Shown here: positions 7,650-16,264 of the stretch, in pieces | Position numbering within the stretch: position 1 is the first letter of the stretch | Layout: every line of letters begins with the position of its first letter | Assembly: GCA_022774705.1 (NCBI GenBank) | Contig: JALFLM010000192.1 | Coordinates: forward strand, 1 to 32,651 | Origin: Lachnospiraceae bacterium | GTDB lineage: Bacteria; Bacillota; Clostridia; Lachnospirales; Lachnospiraceae | Length of the DNA: 32,651 nt | Direction of reading: 5' to 3' | Notes under the pieces: generated by a model | The model's database searches: none | What the model saw: the letters and a program-made list of their open reading frames with translations, nothing else | Told to the model about the DNA's origin: nothing | Position numbers and translations under genes: made by a program

Positions 7650-7829
7650 ATGAAAATTTTTAGAAAAATTAAAAATCATCTGTGCTCAGATGATGGAGTT
7701 GGTGTGGTAGAAATTATTTTAATACTGGTGGTATTAATTGCTCTGGTAGTAATTTTTAAAAGTCAGCTGAATACACTGGTGAACAATATTTTTTCCAGCA
7801 TCAATAAGCAGGCTAGAACAATTTATTAA
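7650..7829 (+). CDS. Flp-type major pilin
   Basis: 59 residues. A short basic leader (MKIFRKIKNHLCSDDG) ends in Gly, then VGVVE begins the hydrophobic helix (IILILVVLIALVVIFK). Glu stands at +5 of the predicted mature chain, the class IV prepilin rule, so prepilin peptidase should cut after G16. The remaining tail is short, as in Flp1-like pilins (Pfam Flp1_like). The ATG at 7650 has GGGGGATG just upstream; an in-frame ATG at 7638 is less likely. Position between tadC and the minor pilins fits the main pilus subunit. Confidence 0.88.
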   Translation: MKIFRKIKNHLCSDDGVGVVEIILILVVLIALVVIFKSQLNTLVNNIFSSINKQARTIY

Positions 7830-9862
7830 TGCGGGAAATGCCTATGAAAAACAGAGTGCAGGATGGAAGTATTACTGTTTTTCTTAGTCTTCTGCTGGTG
7901 GTGCTGATTTCATTGATTACTACATCACTGGAATCAGCACATCTGTCAGCTGTAAGAGGCCGTATTGGAATGTCCGGTGAAGCTGCTATGTATACACTAT
8001 TTTCTCATTTTGAAAAGTCGCTTTACGATGAGTATAAGCTTCTTTTTCTGGATGAACGGCAGGATTTTGAAAAAATTTTAAAAAATGAGATGGCATTATA
8101 TGAGCAAACGGAAGCCGGAGTTCAGAAAGAGAATAATCATCTCGGATTCAGTACAGAGTCAATAACAGTTACCGGTATTGTCCATTTAGCGGATCACAAT
8201 GGAGATGCTTTTCAGGAAGAGATCAATCAGATACTGGCAAGCGATATGATAGCGATGATAAAAAAATCTATCTCGGGTAATTTAAAAAAACTTTCACAGA
8301 GTGGGATAGTAACAGATTATATGAACCAGATTATGGAGCAGGGAGCAGAACTGGAAATTATGAACGGCCATACAGAACAGGCTGCCGAACAGGCAGCTCT
8401 TGCCGGAAATACACTGGATGATATGGAGAAAAGCACGGATTCCGGTTTAAAAGCAGCCAGGGAATACAGAGATGTACTTGAAAAAATGAAAAACGGGGGT
8501 TCGTCAGATGAGAAATTGTTGCAGGATAAGAAGGAGCTTGCTAAAAATCTTAAGGGACTCTCTAATGAGAAGAAAAAACTGGAGCAGGAACTGGAAGAAG
8601 TGTTGAAAAATCTGGAGGCATATGAGGAATCAGCGGGAGAAATTACTTCCAATCTGGAGGAAGTCAGGAAAGGTCTGCAGGATGAAGAACTGGATGAATC
8701 TTATAAAATAACATTACATGAAGAACTGAAAGCGATTCTGGATATGACATCGGAATCGGGAGACCGGTATCAGCAGATTGCTGCCGCCAGAAAAGGTGCA
8801 GAAAATGCTCTGGCGGAACTGAAGAATGTTCAGATTCCCTCATTGGGAGAGTTTTCTGAAGAAGAAATTATGAACGGAAATGTGGAAAAGATGCTGAAGC
8901 AGACAGAGAGTGCAATCGGCAAATGCCGCAATGTGAAGATTCCCGTTGCTGAAACTGTTGTTGACAGCAGGCATGGGCTTTCAGGGAAAATGTTATTAAC
9001 AACAGTGCAAAAGTTGATAACAGAAGGAGTATTCTCAATCATTGTGGATAACCAGACCGGATTATCCGGAAGAACTGTTGATTTGAAGGAACAGCCATCC
9101 AGTGGAAAGAAAGAAAAAGCAGGAGACAGTGGAAAAAACATATTTCAAACAGCTGTGGATAACTCAAGAGATACGCTGGCATTGAATATCTATCTGACGG
9201 AATATATGGATTGTTATACGGATCATGGTAATTACGATCTGGAGTATATTCTGGGGAAAAAGAATTCAGATAAAGAAAATCTGAAATCAGTTGTTAGTCA
9301 GTTGGTTTATTTAAGGCAGGCTATGAATCTGATGTATCTGTTATCTGATGGGGTGAGAAAACAACAGGCACGGGCTGTGGCAGCTTCAATGCTGGCAGTG
9401 ACGGGGAATGCAGCACTGATTCAGGCGATGACAATGATCCTGCTTACTGCATGGGCCTATGCAGAAGCTGTATCAGATGTCAGATCTCTTGTTGATGGAG
9501 GCAAGGTTGAGTTTATGAAAACATCCGGAAGCTGGAATCTCTCACTGGAACAGGCGGCTGATTTTCGCAACTGGTCAAAAATATCGGATTCTACCGGAAA
9601 GAAGGGCATGAACTATAAAGAATATTTAAGAATTCTTCTGTTCTTTCATTCACGTAATATGAATATGTTTCGGGGGCTGGACATGATTCAGTGGAATATC
9701 TGCAGGAATGATCCGGGGTTCAGAATATCCGGATGTATATATTCTCTGTCTGTGGATTTTTCTGTTCATGTTAATCCTGTATTTTTTTCAGCAGGCAGCT
9801 CTCTGCTGCATAAGGGATCAGAATTTACGTATGAACACAGAGAACAAAAAAAGTATGGCTAA
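7829..9862 (+). CDS. DUF5702/TadG-like pilus-associated protein
   Basis: 677 residues. The N terminus has one membrane helix (DGSITVFLSLLLVVLISL) followed by the family-typical segment ESAHLSAVRGRIGMSGEAAMY...FEKSLYDEYKLLFLD. A charged coiled-coil (about 200-300) fills the middle. The C-terminal part (YKEYLRILLFF...NMFRGLDMIQWNI) matches DUF5702 proteins of Gram-positive Tad loci, from family memory. It is expected to be anchored in the membrane with a large outside domain, possibly as minor pilin or assembly factor. The ATG at 7829 overlaps the pilin stop; the in-frame ATG at 7844 has a better RBS (GCGGGA). Confidence 0.8.
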   Translation: MREMPMKNRVQDGSITVFLSLLLVVLISLITTSLESAHLSAVRGRIGMSGEAAMYTLFSHFEKSLYDEYKLLFLDERQDFEKILKNEMALYEQTEAGVQKENNHLGFSTESITVTGIVHLADHNGDAFQEEINQILASDMIAMIKKSISGNLKKLSQSGIVTDYMNQIMEQGAELEIMNGHTEQAAEQAALAGNTLDDMEKSTDSGLKAAREYRDVLEKMKNGGSSDEKLLQDKKELAKNLKGLSNEKKKLEQELEEVLKNLEAYEESAGEITSNLEEVRKGLQDEELDESYKITLHEELKAILDMTSESGDRYQQIAAARKGAENALAELKNVQIPSLGEFSEEEIMNGNVEKMLKQTESAIGKCRNVKIPVAETVVDSRHGLSGKMLLTTVQKLITEGVFSIIVDNQTGLSGRTVDLKEQPSSGKKEKAGDSGKNIFQTAVDNSRDTLALNIYLTEYMDCYTDHGNYDLEYILGKKNSDKENLKSVVSQLVYLRQAMNLMYLLSDGVRKQQARAVAASMLAVTGNAALIQAMTMILLTAWAYAEAVSDVRSLVDGGKVEFMKTSGSWNLSLEQAADFRNWSKISDSTGKKGMNYKEYLRILLFFHSRNMNMFRGLDMIQWNICRNDPGFRISGCIYSLSVDFSVHVNPVFFSAGSSLLHKGSEFTYEHREQKKYG

Positions 9863-10667
9863 AAGAGAGAACGATTCTTTTAAAGGATCAGTTACAGTGG
9901 AAGCCTCTCTGGCACTGTTTCTGTTATTGATGTTTTTTATATGCATGATGCAGTTTTACATGATACTGAATCTCGAAATCAGAGTTCAGTCGGCTTTGGA
10001 ACAAACGGCAGATTCACAGGCAGCATATGCGGCAATCCAGGGTTATCATGACGAGGATGGGAGTTTATCATATATTCAATGTGGACTGAATTACATGTAT
10101 GCAAAAAGCAATGTAATCCGTATTTTGGGGAAAGAATATCTGGACACTTCGTGGATTAAAGGAGGCTCCGGCGGTCTGCATTTTGAAAGAAGCAGTTTTC
10201 TGAAGGATGGAGAGACACTTACTCTGGTTGTAAGTTATAAAATAGAGATACCTATTTTTCTTATACCGAAAATCAGTGTGATACAAAAGGCACACAGACG
10301 AATCTGGATTGGTGCTGATTCGTCTCAAATGGATAACTCAAAAGGTTCTGCCAGGCGTAAAGTTTATGTGACAAGAAACGGCTCTGTTTATCATCTGTAT
10401 GCAGACTGCAGTTATATTGATGTAAAGCTCAGAGCCGTTTCGGCCAAAAATCTGGATTTTCTCAGAAGCGATGACGGAAGTATTTACTATGCATGTGAAT
10501 GTTGTCATCCTGCTAAAAACGGGACCGTATATATCACCTCATACGGAAACCGGTATCATGCAGTTAAAAATTGCAGTGCCATAGAAAGAGATGTGATACA
10601 AATTGGAGAAGCTGAAATTGGAGAAAAGCATATTTGCAGTAAATGTCAAAAGAGAGCAGGTGGATAA
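9831..10667 (+). CDS. tadE: TadE-like minor pilin with duplicated Cys module
   Basis: About 278 residues. The N terminus has a prepilin-like site and helix: FKG/SVTVEASLALFLLLMFFICMM, with Glu at +5. After a TadE-like region come two copies of a Cys module: VYVTRNGSVYHLYADCSYI ending in CECC, and VYITSYGNRYHAVKNCSAI ending in CSKC. Each has YH, a single Cys, then a CxxC pair, suggesting metal binding or disulfides outside the cell. The start is uncertain: ATG at 9831 has AAGGGA upstream, and ATG at 9855 keeps the whole signal. It overlaps the end of the DUF5702 gene in another frame. Confidence 0.82.
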   Translation: MNTENKKSMAKRENDSFKGSVTVEASLALFLLLMFFICMMQFYMILNLEIRVQSALEQTADSQAAYAAIQGYHDEDGSLSYIQCGLNYMYAKSNVIRILGKEYLDTSWIKGGSGGLHFERSSFLKDGETLTLVVSYKIEIPIFLIPKISVIQKAHRRIWIGADSSQMDNSKGSARRKVYVTRNGSVYHLYADCSYIDVKLRAVSAKNLDFLRSDDGSIYYACECCHPAKNGTVYITSYGNRYHAVKNCSAIERDVIQIGEAEIGEKHICSKCQKRAGG

Positions 10668-11123
10668 ATGGAAAGATATATTCATATTCTGCTGGCAGGA
10701 AGTGTGATTGGAAGCATGGCTTTGTGTATGGTGGAAGATATTCGAAAAAGACAGATTCATACAGCAGCGATAGTTGGATTCATTGTATTAAATGGAATGA
10801 TGGCGTGGTATGAGCATCAGGAATGGAAACAGATGGCGGCAGGTGTAGTTTTGGGAATCGCTTTTCTGCTGATTAGTATCTGCACAGGTGAAAAAATCGG
10901 AAAAGGAGATGCACTGCTTATTCTTGGAATCGGTATGCATCAGGGATTCTGGTCTGCACTTATGATTGTTTTCACAGCTATGCTTATGGTATGTGTGCAT
11001 GGACTTTTGTTGCTGAAGAAAAAGAAAGGGTGGAAATATGAGATTGCATTTGTTCCCTTTTTACTGGTGCCATATGCGGCAGCAATAATTTTGCAGGTAT
11101 GCAGCGATTATATATCTGTATAG
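10668..11123 (+). CDS. Prepilin peptidase, A24 family (TadV/CpaA-like)
   Basis: 151 residues, membrane aspartyl protease. The two catalytic Asp residues are visible: D24 in VEDIRKRQIH and D81 in the GKGD motif (GEKIGKGDALLILG). It has about four membrane segments and no methylase domain, as in the short TadV/CpaA type. It should remove the leaders of the Flp pilin and of the TadE-like proteins here. AGGTGG stands just before the ATG, and the gene begins at the base after the tadE stop. Confidence 0.9.
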   Translation: MERYIHILLAGSVIGSMALCMVEDIRKRQIHTAAIVGFIVLNGMMAWYEHQEWKQMAAGVVLGIAFLLISICTGEKIGKGDALLILGIGMHQGFWSALMIVFTAMLMVCVHGLLLLKKKKGWKYEIAFVPFLLVPYAAAIILQVCSDYISV

Positions 11124-11157
11124 ATAAGTCATTGAAAGGGCTGAAAACAGGAAAAAC

Positions 11158-11583
11158 GTGAAAAGAAATACAAATACAAAAATGGGTATGATGAGTGCTT
11201 CTGTAACTGTGGAAACAACATTGGTTATGCCGGTTGTTCTTGCGTGCCTTGTGTTATTGATTGTCATAAACGGTTACCTGCATGATATGGTTGTAATGAA
11301 TGGAATTTCCACAGAGATTTTATATGCGGATGCAGAATCGGAAGATGCAGAAAAACTGTTTCGGGAAACGACACAGGGGCAGCTCTTCTGGAAAAGTAAT
11401 GTGGATTATTCGGAAAATGAGGATCCGATGAAAAAAACGATTATATGGAAAAATAAGTCTTTTTTTCCGTTAAAAGGAATTCTGAATATGATTATCGGTG
11501 AGACTAATACGGAATTGTCAGGAAAAGTACAGAAGCAGGCATGGTCCATGTCGCAGATTATAAGATATGTGAATCAGAATTAG
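11158..11583 (+). CDS. Second TadE-like minor pilin
   Basis: 141 residues from a GTG start, with AGG a few bases upstream. The N terminus MMSASVTVETTLVMPVVLACLVLLIVI is a prepilin-type signal: cleavage after Ala would put Glu at +5. A short hydrophilic domain with a region such as WKNKSFFPLKGILNM follows. It belongs to the TadE-like class and would be processed by the adjacent prepilin peptidase. It lies 16 bases before the FHA gene. Confidence 0.82.
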   Translation: MKRNTNTKMGMMSASVTVETTLVMPVVLACLVLLIVINGYLHDMVVMNGISTEILYADAESEDAEKLFRETTQGQLFWKSNVDYSENEDPMKKTIIWKNKSFFPLKGILNMIIGETNTELSGKVQKQAWSMSQIIRYVNQN

Positions 11584-11599
11584 CAGGGGGATTTAATCG

Positions 11600-13246
11600 A
11601 TGATGTCGGAAAGAAAAAATATATATGCGGACAGGACATTTTATCAAAAAAGCGGTGATAAAAGTTACCTGGTTATGCGCAGCGGAGAAGAACCGAAATT
11701 GCCATATCAGATTAACATGATAAAATATAATAATATTTCGGGATTGCTTCCGATTCAGTTTTTTATAGAAGATGGGGAATACAGATATTTTTATGATATA
11801 TCGTGCAAAGAATCTCTTGCGGACAGGATGAATCAGAAAAAGTACAGTATTCAGGAAATACGTACAGTCATGGCATGTCTTTACAGGTGCGTGCAGCAGC
11901 TGGAAGATTATTTACTGGATATAAACTGTATTATTCTGGATCCGGAATATCTTTTTACAGAAAGAGGCTGTTTTAACATCCAGTTTTGCTTTTATCAGGA
12001 TAAAAAAGAAACGTTTGAGCAGTCACTGGAAATACTGTTTGATTATTTTCTCAACCAGCTGGACTATCAGGACGAAAAAACAGTGGTATTTATGTATGGT
12101 CTGTATCAGAAATCGAGGGAAGAAAATGTATCTTTATATGAACTTATGAAACAGTTCTGCGAAATACGGGAAACAGAAAGAGAAAACAGAACAACAGAGG
12201 ATACGGGCGATGTTTCTAAAGATAATGAGGAAGACAGTCTGTATGGTGTAAATGAGCATAAAATGCATGATAAAAAAACAGAAGAAAAACCTGGAAGAAA
12301 GAAGTCTGAAAACATCAGAAAAAAGAACTGCCTGTTTGAATTGAAGAAATGTAATGATATTTCGTTGATAAAAATTATTCCGTATGTTCCTGATATGATC
12401 GGTGGGTATGGAATTGCGAGAATACTGTGGCATGTGGGTAATCATTATTCTCAAATGTCGGGAAAGACGTTTATGATGTGGATGTTTGCTGCAGCAGGAA
12501 TACTGGCGGGCTGTGGTATGCTATCAACAGTTCTTTCAGGTTTTCATGGCCGGAGATCAGATGAAGAATCATCTGGAGATTCGTATGAACAAAAAAAACG
12601 GACGACGAATAGGAAAAAGCAATCATGTTCTGTAAAGAAAAAGCAGAAAGAGATTTGGAAAAAGCCGCAGGAAAAAGAAGAAAATCTGATTTCGGAATAT
12701 GAATGGAAAGCACGGAAAGTACAGAATATGCGAAATGTACAGGAATTGGATGAAGTCGAAAATGAAACACTGCATGAAGACGAAAGCGAAAATAAAATGT
12801 TTGATGAATTTTGTTTTGAAGCGGAAACAGAGCAGGAGGAGATAAAAAAGCCGGAGGCAATTCCGGCAACGGTTATTATGAGCGAACCGGAGCTGTTCAG
12901 AGTATATAATCCGGTTCTGATCAGTAAAAATAAAGAAAAATTTCATGATATTGTTTTAAAAGACCGGGAAATGATGATAGGAAAGGTTCGCGGAATTACA
13001 GACATATGTCTGGAAGGGCGAAGCATCAGTCGGGTTCATGCCAGGATCAGCCAGGATCAGGAGGGATGCAGTATTACAGATCTTGGATCAACAAATGGTA
13101 CATATGTTAATGGAACCCGACTTGCCGAAAGACAGAGAAAATATCTTCAGCAGGGAGATGAAGTGCGCATTGCAGAGGCCGTTTTTGTTTTTCAGACAGA
13201 AGAAACAGAAATTCTCCGTTCACAGCAACTGTCAGATGTGATATAA
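11600..13246 (+). CDS. Membrane protein with N-terminal DUF6382-like and C-terminal FHA domain
   Basis: 548 residues. The N-terminal about 200 residues (YLVMRSGEEPKLPYQINMIKYN...GLLPIQFFIEDGEYRYFYDIS) resemble DUF6382 (from family memory, not checked). A charged linker, one membrane helix (about 291-312, FMMWMFAAAGILAGCGML) and a second long charged linker follow. The C-terminal FHA domain (about 440-540) holds MIGKVRG (458-464), SISRVHARI and DLGSTNGTYVNG. The conserved FHA phosphothreonine-binding features are all present. It closes the Tad operon and suggests control of pilus assembly by Ser/Thr phosphorylation. No kinase gene lies in the window. Confidence 0.87.
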   Translation: MMSERKNIYADRTFYQKSGDKSYLVMRSGEEPKLPYQINMIKYNNISGLLPIQFFIEDGEYRYFYDISCKESLADRMNQKKYSIQEIRTVMACLYRCVQQLEDYLLDINCIILDPEYLFTERGCFNIQFCFYQDKKETFEQSLEILFDYFLNQLDYQDEKTVVFMYGLYQKSREENVSLYELMKQFCEIRETERENRTTEDTGDVSKDNEEDSLYGVNEHKMHDKKTEEKPGRKKSENIRKKNCLFELKKCNDISLIKIIPYVPDMIGGYGIARILWHVGNHYSQMSGKTFMMWMFAAAGILAGCGMLSTVLSGFHGRRSDEESSGDSYEQKKRTTNRKKQSCSVKKKQKEIWKKPQEKEENLISEYEWKARKVQNMRNVQELDEVENETLHEDESENKMFDEFCFEAETEQEEIKKPEAIPATVIMSEPELFRVYNPVLISKNKEKFHDIVLKDREMMIGKVRGITDICLEGRSISRVHARISQDQEGCSITDLGSTNGTYVNGTRLAERQRKYLQQGDEVRIAEAVFVFQTEETEILRSQQLSDVI

Positions 13247-13266
13247 TAACAATTATAAAAAACGCG

Positions 13267-13295
13267 GGAATGAAGAATCGGTATTCTTAAGTTCC
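13267..13295 (+). other. Hairpin between the Tad operon and the HIT gene
   Basis: AAGAAT-CGGT-ATTCTT (13273-13288) with outer GGAA/TTCC pairs. No T-run follows, so it is not a classical terminator, and some Tad transcripts may continue into the HIT gene. Confidence 0.4.
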
Positions 13296-13319
13296 GGCGG
13301 TAAAATAAGGAGGTATATT

Positions 13320-13736
13320 ATGAAAGACAGTAATTGCATATTCTGTAAAATTGCGGCAGGAGAAATTCCTTCAAAAACGGTGTATGAAGATGAGAAATTT
13401 CGGGTTGTTATGGATCTGGGAGCAGCTTCAGAAGGTCATGCATTGATCATACCGAAGAATCATTATGCCAATTTGATGGAACTGGACGAAGAAACAGCAG
13501 CAGGTGTTTTGCCGCTTGCAGGAAAAATTTCCAGAGCGATGATGAAAGGATTAAAATGTGATGGTTTGAATCTGGTTCAGAATAATGGTGAAGAAGCCGG
13601 ACAAACGGTTATGCATTTTCATCTCCATGTGATTCCAAGGTATAAAGGGGGAGCAGAGGTAATCGAATGGAAACCCGGCAGCCCCACAGCGGAAGAGATG
13701 GAAGCCGCAGCGTCCAGAATCAAGGCAGAACTGTAA
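13320..13736 (+). CDS. HIT family (Hint-type) nucleotide hydrolase
   Basis: 138 residues, the usual length. The N terminus CIFCKIAAGEIPSKTVYEDE and the histidine triad HFHLHVIP (H99, H101, H103) are intact, as is LNLVQNNGEEAGQTV. HINT/HIT proteins hydrolyse nucleoside phosphoramidates and adenylated compounds. AAGGAGGT precedes the ATG. It is convergent with murG and shares a terminator with it. Confidence 0.95.
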   Translation: MKDSNCIFCKIAAGEIPSKTVYEDEKFRVVMDLGAASEGHALIIPKNHYANLMELDEETAAGVLPLAGKISRAMMKGLKCDGLNLVQNNGEEAGQTVMHFHLHVIPRYKGGAEVIEWKPGSPTAEEMEAAASRIKAEL

Positions 13737-13765
13737 AGAACAGAGGCATGTGTTTTATGAATCAG

Positions 13766-13814
13766 AATATGCCAGAAACTGAAGAGAATATCTGACAGAT
13801 TCTGGCATATTTTT
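13766..13814. terminator. Terminator between the HIT gene and murG
   Basis: AATATGCCAGAA (13766-13777) pairs perfectly with TTCTGGCATATT (13800-13811), then T residues to 13814. It fits termination of the plus-strand gene best; murG on the other strand ends just beyond it. Confidence 0.8.
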
Positions 13815-13842
13815 AATGGTATCCTTGTTCGGACAATCATAA

Positions 13843-14907
13843 TCAGAGACAGGATTCTTTGATCAGAGATACGATGCGGTGAACTGCGTTGGACTGATTG
13901 CTGTTTTTCATTGCCTGTATATAGCTTTCACGATTCTGATACAGGGAAGTGACTGCCTGATACAGAGATTCATTGGTGATATCTTCTTCTTCCAGCACGT
14001 CACAGAAGCCCTGTTTTTTGAAAGACTGAGCATTCAGAATCTGGTCGCCGCGGCTTGCTGCAGCAGAAAGCGGAATCAGCAGTGCCGGTTTCTGCAGAGC
14101 GAGCAGTTCACAGATTGCGTTGGCACCGGCACGGGAGATAATAATATCAGCCATGGCAAAGAGGTGCTTTAATGGATCACTCATATATTCATACTGGACA
14201 TAGCCGGGCATGGATGTAAGGGTTTCGTCCAGATTGCCTTTGCCGCACAGATGTACAACCTGATAGTCTTTTAAAAGGTCAGGGAGAATACTCCGGACTG
14301 CCTGATTTACTTTGACAGAACCGAGACTGCCTCCCATGATAAGGAGTACTGGTTTGGAATCATTGAAACCGGTTAATTTCAAACCGGATGCCCGGTTACC
14401 TGTTAATAGTTCTTCACGGATGGGACATCCTGTTAAAACTGCTTTATCTTCAGGGAGATATTGGATTGTTTCGGGAAAATTACAGCAGATTTTAGTGCAG
14501 AAGGCGAGAGAAAGTTTATTGGCAAGTCCGGGTGTCATATCAGATTCGTGAGAAATCACGGGGATTCCTGCGCGGCTTGCTGCAATAACAACGGGAACAG
14601 CCACAAAGCCTCCTTTTGAAAAAACTACATCAGGCTTAAGTTTTCTCATCAGGCTTCTGGCTTCGAAATATCCTTTGATAACACGAAAAGGATCCGTGAA
14701 ATTTTTCAAATCAAAATAGCGGCGTAATTTTCCTGAAGAAATTCCATAATAAGGAATACCGGTTTTTTCAACAAGGCCCTTTTCCATGCCGTTATAAGAG
14801 CCGATATAGCTGATTTCAAAACCGTTTTTTTTCAATTCCGGGCATAATGCAAGGTTTGGTGTAACATGTCCGGCTGTGCCGCCGCCGGTCAATATAATTT
14901 TTTTCAT
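13843..14907 (-). CDS. murG: MurG, lipid II-forming GlcNAc transferase
   Basis: 354 residues, GT28 family. It adds GlcNAc from UDP-GlcNAc to lipid I at the inner face of the membrane, the last cytoplasmic step of peptidoglycan precursor synthesis. The N-terminal loop is TGGGTAGHVTPN and the acceptor-domain motif is HESDMTPGLANKL. The donor-domain loop is MGGSLGSVKVN, followed by ISRAGANAICELLALQKPALLIPL. The GGTAGHVTPN/HESD variant is that of the clostridial MurG group rather than GGTGGH/HEQN. GGAGGT precedes the ATG. It is not embedded in a division cluster here. Confidence 0.95.
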   Translation of the reverse strand: MKKIILTGGGTAGHVTPNLALCPELKKNGFEISYIGSYNGMEKGLVEKTGIPYYGISSGKLRRYFDLKNFTDPFRVIKGYFEARSLMRKLKPDVVFSKGGFVAVPVVIAASRAGIPVISHESDMTPGLANKLSLAFCTKICCNFPETIQYLPEDKAVLTGCPIREELLTGNRASGLKLTGFNDSKPVLLIMGGSLGSVKVNQAVRSILPDLLKDYQVVHLCGKGNLDETLTSMPGYVQYEYMSDPLKHLFAMADIIISRAGANAICELLALQKPALLIPLSAAASRGDQILNAQSFKKQGFCDVLEEEDITNESLYQAVTSLYQNRESYIQAMKNSNQSNAVHRIVSLIKESCL

Positions 14908-15001
14908 ACAGATACCTCCGGGAATTTTAATCCCCTAATTAGAAAGATTCGTATCTGATCAGAGTCAGACAATATTTTAAAGCCGTCTCTGAAGCGTTAC
15001 A

Positions 15002-15256
15002 TTATTTACTGAATTTTTCTTTATAGGCTTTTAAAGCGCTGGCAAGCTGGTCAGGGCAGGATGTGGTTTTATAACCACACTGAATTCCACCAAGTCTGTT
15101 AATCACTTCGTCAATCTCCATACCTTCCACAAGTTTGGAGATACCTTTCAGATTGCCGTTGCATCCTCCGGTAAACTGAACAGAAACAAGTTTGTTATCT
15201 TTTACATCAAATGTAATTGCGGATGAACAGGTTCCGCTGGTTTTGTACTGAAACAT
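15002..15256 (-). CDS. TSCPD-domain protein (TIGR03905 type)
   Basis: 84 residues from the ATG at 15256, which has GAGGAGG a few bases upstream; longer in-frame upstream sequence is not coding. Features: KTSGTCSSAITFDV, GGCNGN, LGGIQCGYKTTSCPDQLASAL. The TSCPD domain also occurs at the C terminus of B12-dependent ribonucleotide reductases; the role of the stand-alone form is unknown to me. The four Cys residues suggest metal binding or redox activity. Confidence 0.9.
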   Translation of the reverse strand: MFQYKTSGTCSSAITFDVKDNKLVSVQFTGGCNGNLKGISKLVEGMEIDEVINRLGGIQCGYKTTSCPDQLASALKAYKEKFSK

Positions 15257-15337
15257 TGTATAGATCCTCCTCGATTGATTTATGTTAAAAACAGCTCGCT
15301 GTTTTGCGGTGCGGCTGCATGATTCAGCTGCGGAACT

Positions 15338-15367
15338 ATTATAACACAGAAATAGAACAGGGGGCAA
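15338..15367 (-). promoter_or_regulatory. Promoter of the TSCPD gene
   Basis: On the minus strand, TATAAT (15338-15343) lies 18 bases after TTGCCC (15362-15367). A perfect AAAACAGC/GCTGTTTT hairpin (15287-15304) lies in the leader. Confidence 0.5.
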
Positions 15368-15369
15368 TG

Positions 15370-15398
15370 TTGACGAATGAAAAAATGACGGGTATACT
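15370..15398 (+). promoter_or_regulatory. Promoter of mtnN
   Basis: TTGACG (15370-15375), 17 bases, TATACT (15393-15398), divergent from the TSCPD promoter. Confidence 0.75.
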
Positions 15399-15442
15399 TG
15401 AGAAAACACAAACGACAGAAAGGAATATGGTTTTATAGAGAT

Positions 15443-16135
15443 ATGTTAGCAGTTATTGGTGCAATGGATGAGGAAGTCAGCAGAATCAAGGAAGTTATGA
15501 CAGATGTTGTAATTGAAACCAGAGCGGGAATGGAGTTTTATAAAGGGAAACTTTCCGGAAAAGATGCAGTCGTTGTTCGATGCGGAATCGGAAAAGTAAA
15601 TGCCGGTATGTGTGCACAGATTCTCGTGGATTGTTATGGCGCAGATGCTATCGTTAATACAGGAATTGCAGGGTCGCTTCAGGCCAGAATTAATATCGGA
15701 GATATTGTTCTTTCAAAAGATACGCTTCAGCATGATATGGATGCTACAGGATTCGGATATCCGGTGGGAGTAATTCCAAGAATGGAAAAATCTGTTTTTG
15801 AAGCAGATGAAAGACTGATCAGAATAGCAGAAAAGGCATGTAAAAAAGTCAACCCGGAGATAGGAGTACATGTTGGGCGTGTTGTGAGCGGGGATCAGTT
15901 TATATCTGATAAAATGAAAAAGAACTGGCTGATTGATAATTTTAATGGATACTGCTGCGAGATGGAAGGAGCCGCAATTGCACAGGCTGCTTATCTGAAT
16001 CAGGTTCCTTTTTTGATCGTGCGGGCTATTTCAGATAAAGCAGATGACAGTGCAACGATGGATTATTCAGAGTTTGAGGCTAAGGCAATTACACATAGCG
16101 TAAATCTGATTCTGGAAATGGCGGAAAATCTGTAA
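15443..16135 (+). CDS. mtnN: 5'-methylthioadenosine/S-adenosylhomocysteine nucleosidase
   Basis: 230 residues from MLAVIGAMDEEV, the start expected for the family; longer in-frame upstream sequence runs into the promoter. The enzyme removes adenine from MTA and SAH in methyl-cycle and polyamine salvage, possibly yielding the autoinducer-2 precursor. Expected catalytic residues are visible: E11 (AMDEEV), the Glu of CCEMEGAAIAQ, and the Asp of VRAISDKAD. GIAGSL and GDIVLSKDTLQHDMDATGFGY are also typical. RBS is weak at this start (AGAGAT); AGAAAGG lies about 20 bases upstream. Confidence 0.95.
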   Translation: MLAVIGAMDEEVSRIKEVMTDVVIETRAGMEFYKGKLSGKDAVVVRCGIGKVNAGMCAQILVDCYGADAIVNTGIAGSLQARINIGDIVLSKDTLQHDMDATGFGYPVGVIPRMEKSVFEADERLIRIAEKACKKVNPEIGVHVGRVVSGDQFISDKMKKNWLIDNFNGYCCEMEGAAIAQAAYLNQVPFLIVRAISDKADDSATMDYSEFEAKAITHSVNLILEMAENL

Positions 16136-16264
16136 TGTGGCTTTGCAGAATATGAAGTTATTTGTCGTACGATTTTAGTCTGATTCGTCTTTTCAAGACT
16201 CCTGTAAAAGTGTATAATTACATTCGTAAAAATCTGAAGATCTCAGAAACAGGAGGTATTATAA

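Noticed and set aside
15427-15438. ATG-GTT-TTA-TAG mini-ORF before mtnN
   Set aside because: The AGAAAGGA sequence ends only a few bases before it, and the peptide is three residues. There is nothing to support a regulatory role beyond chance.
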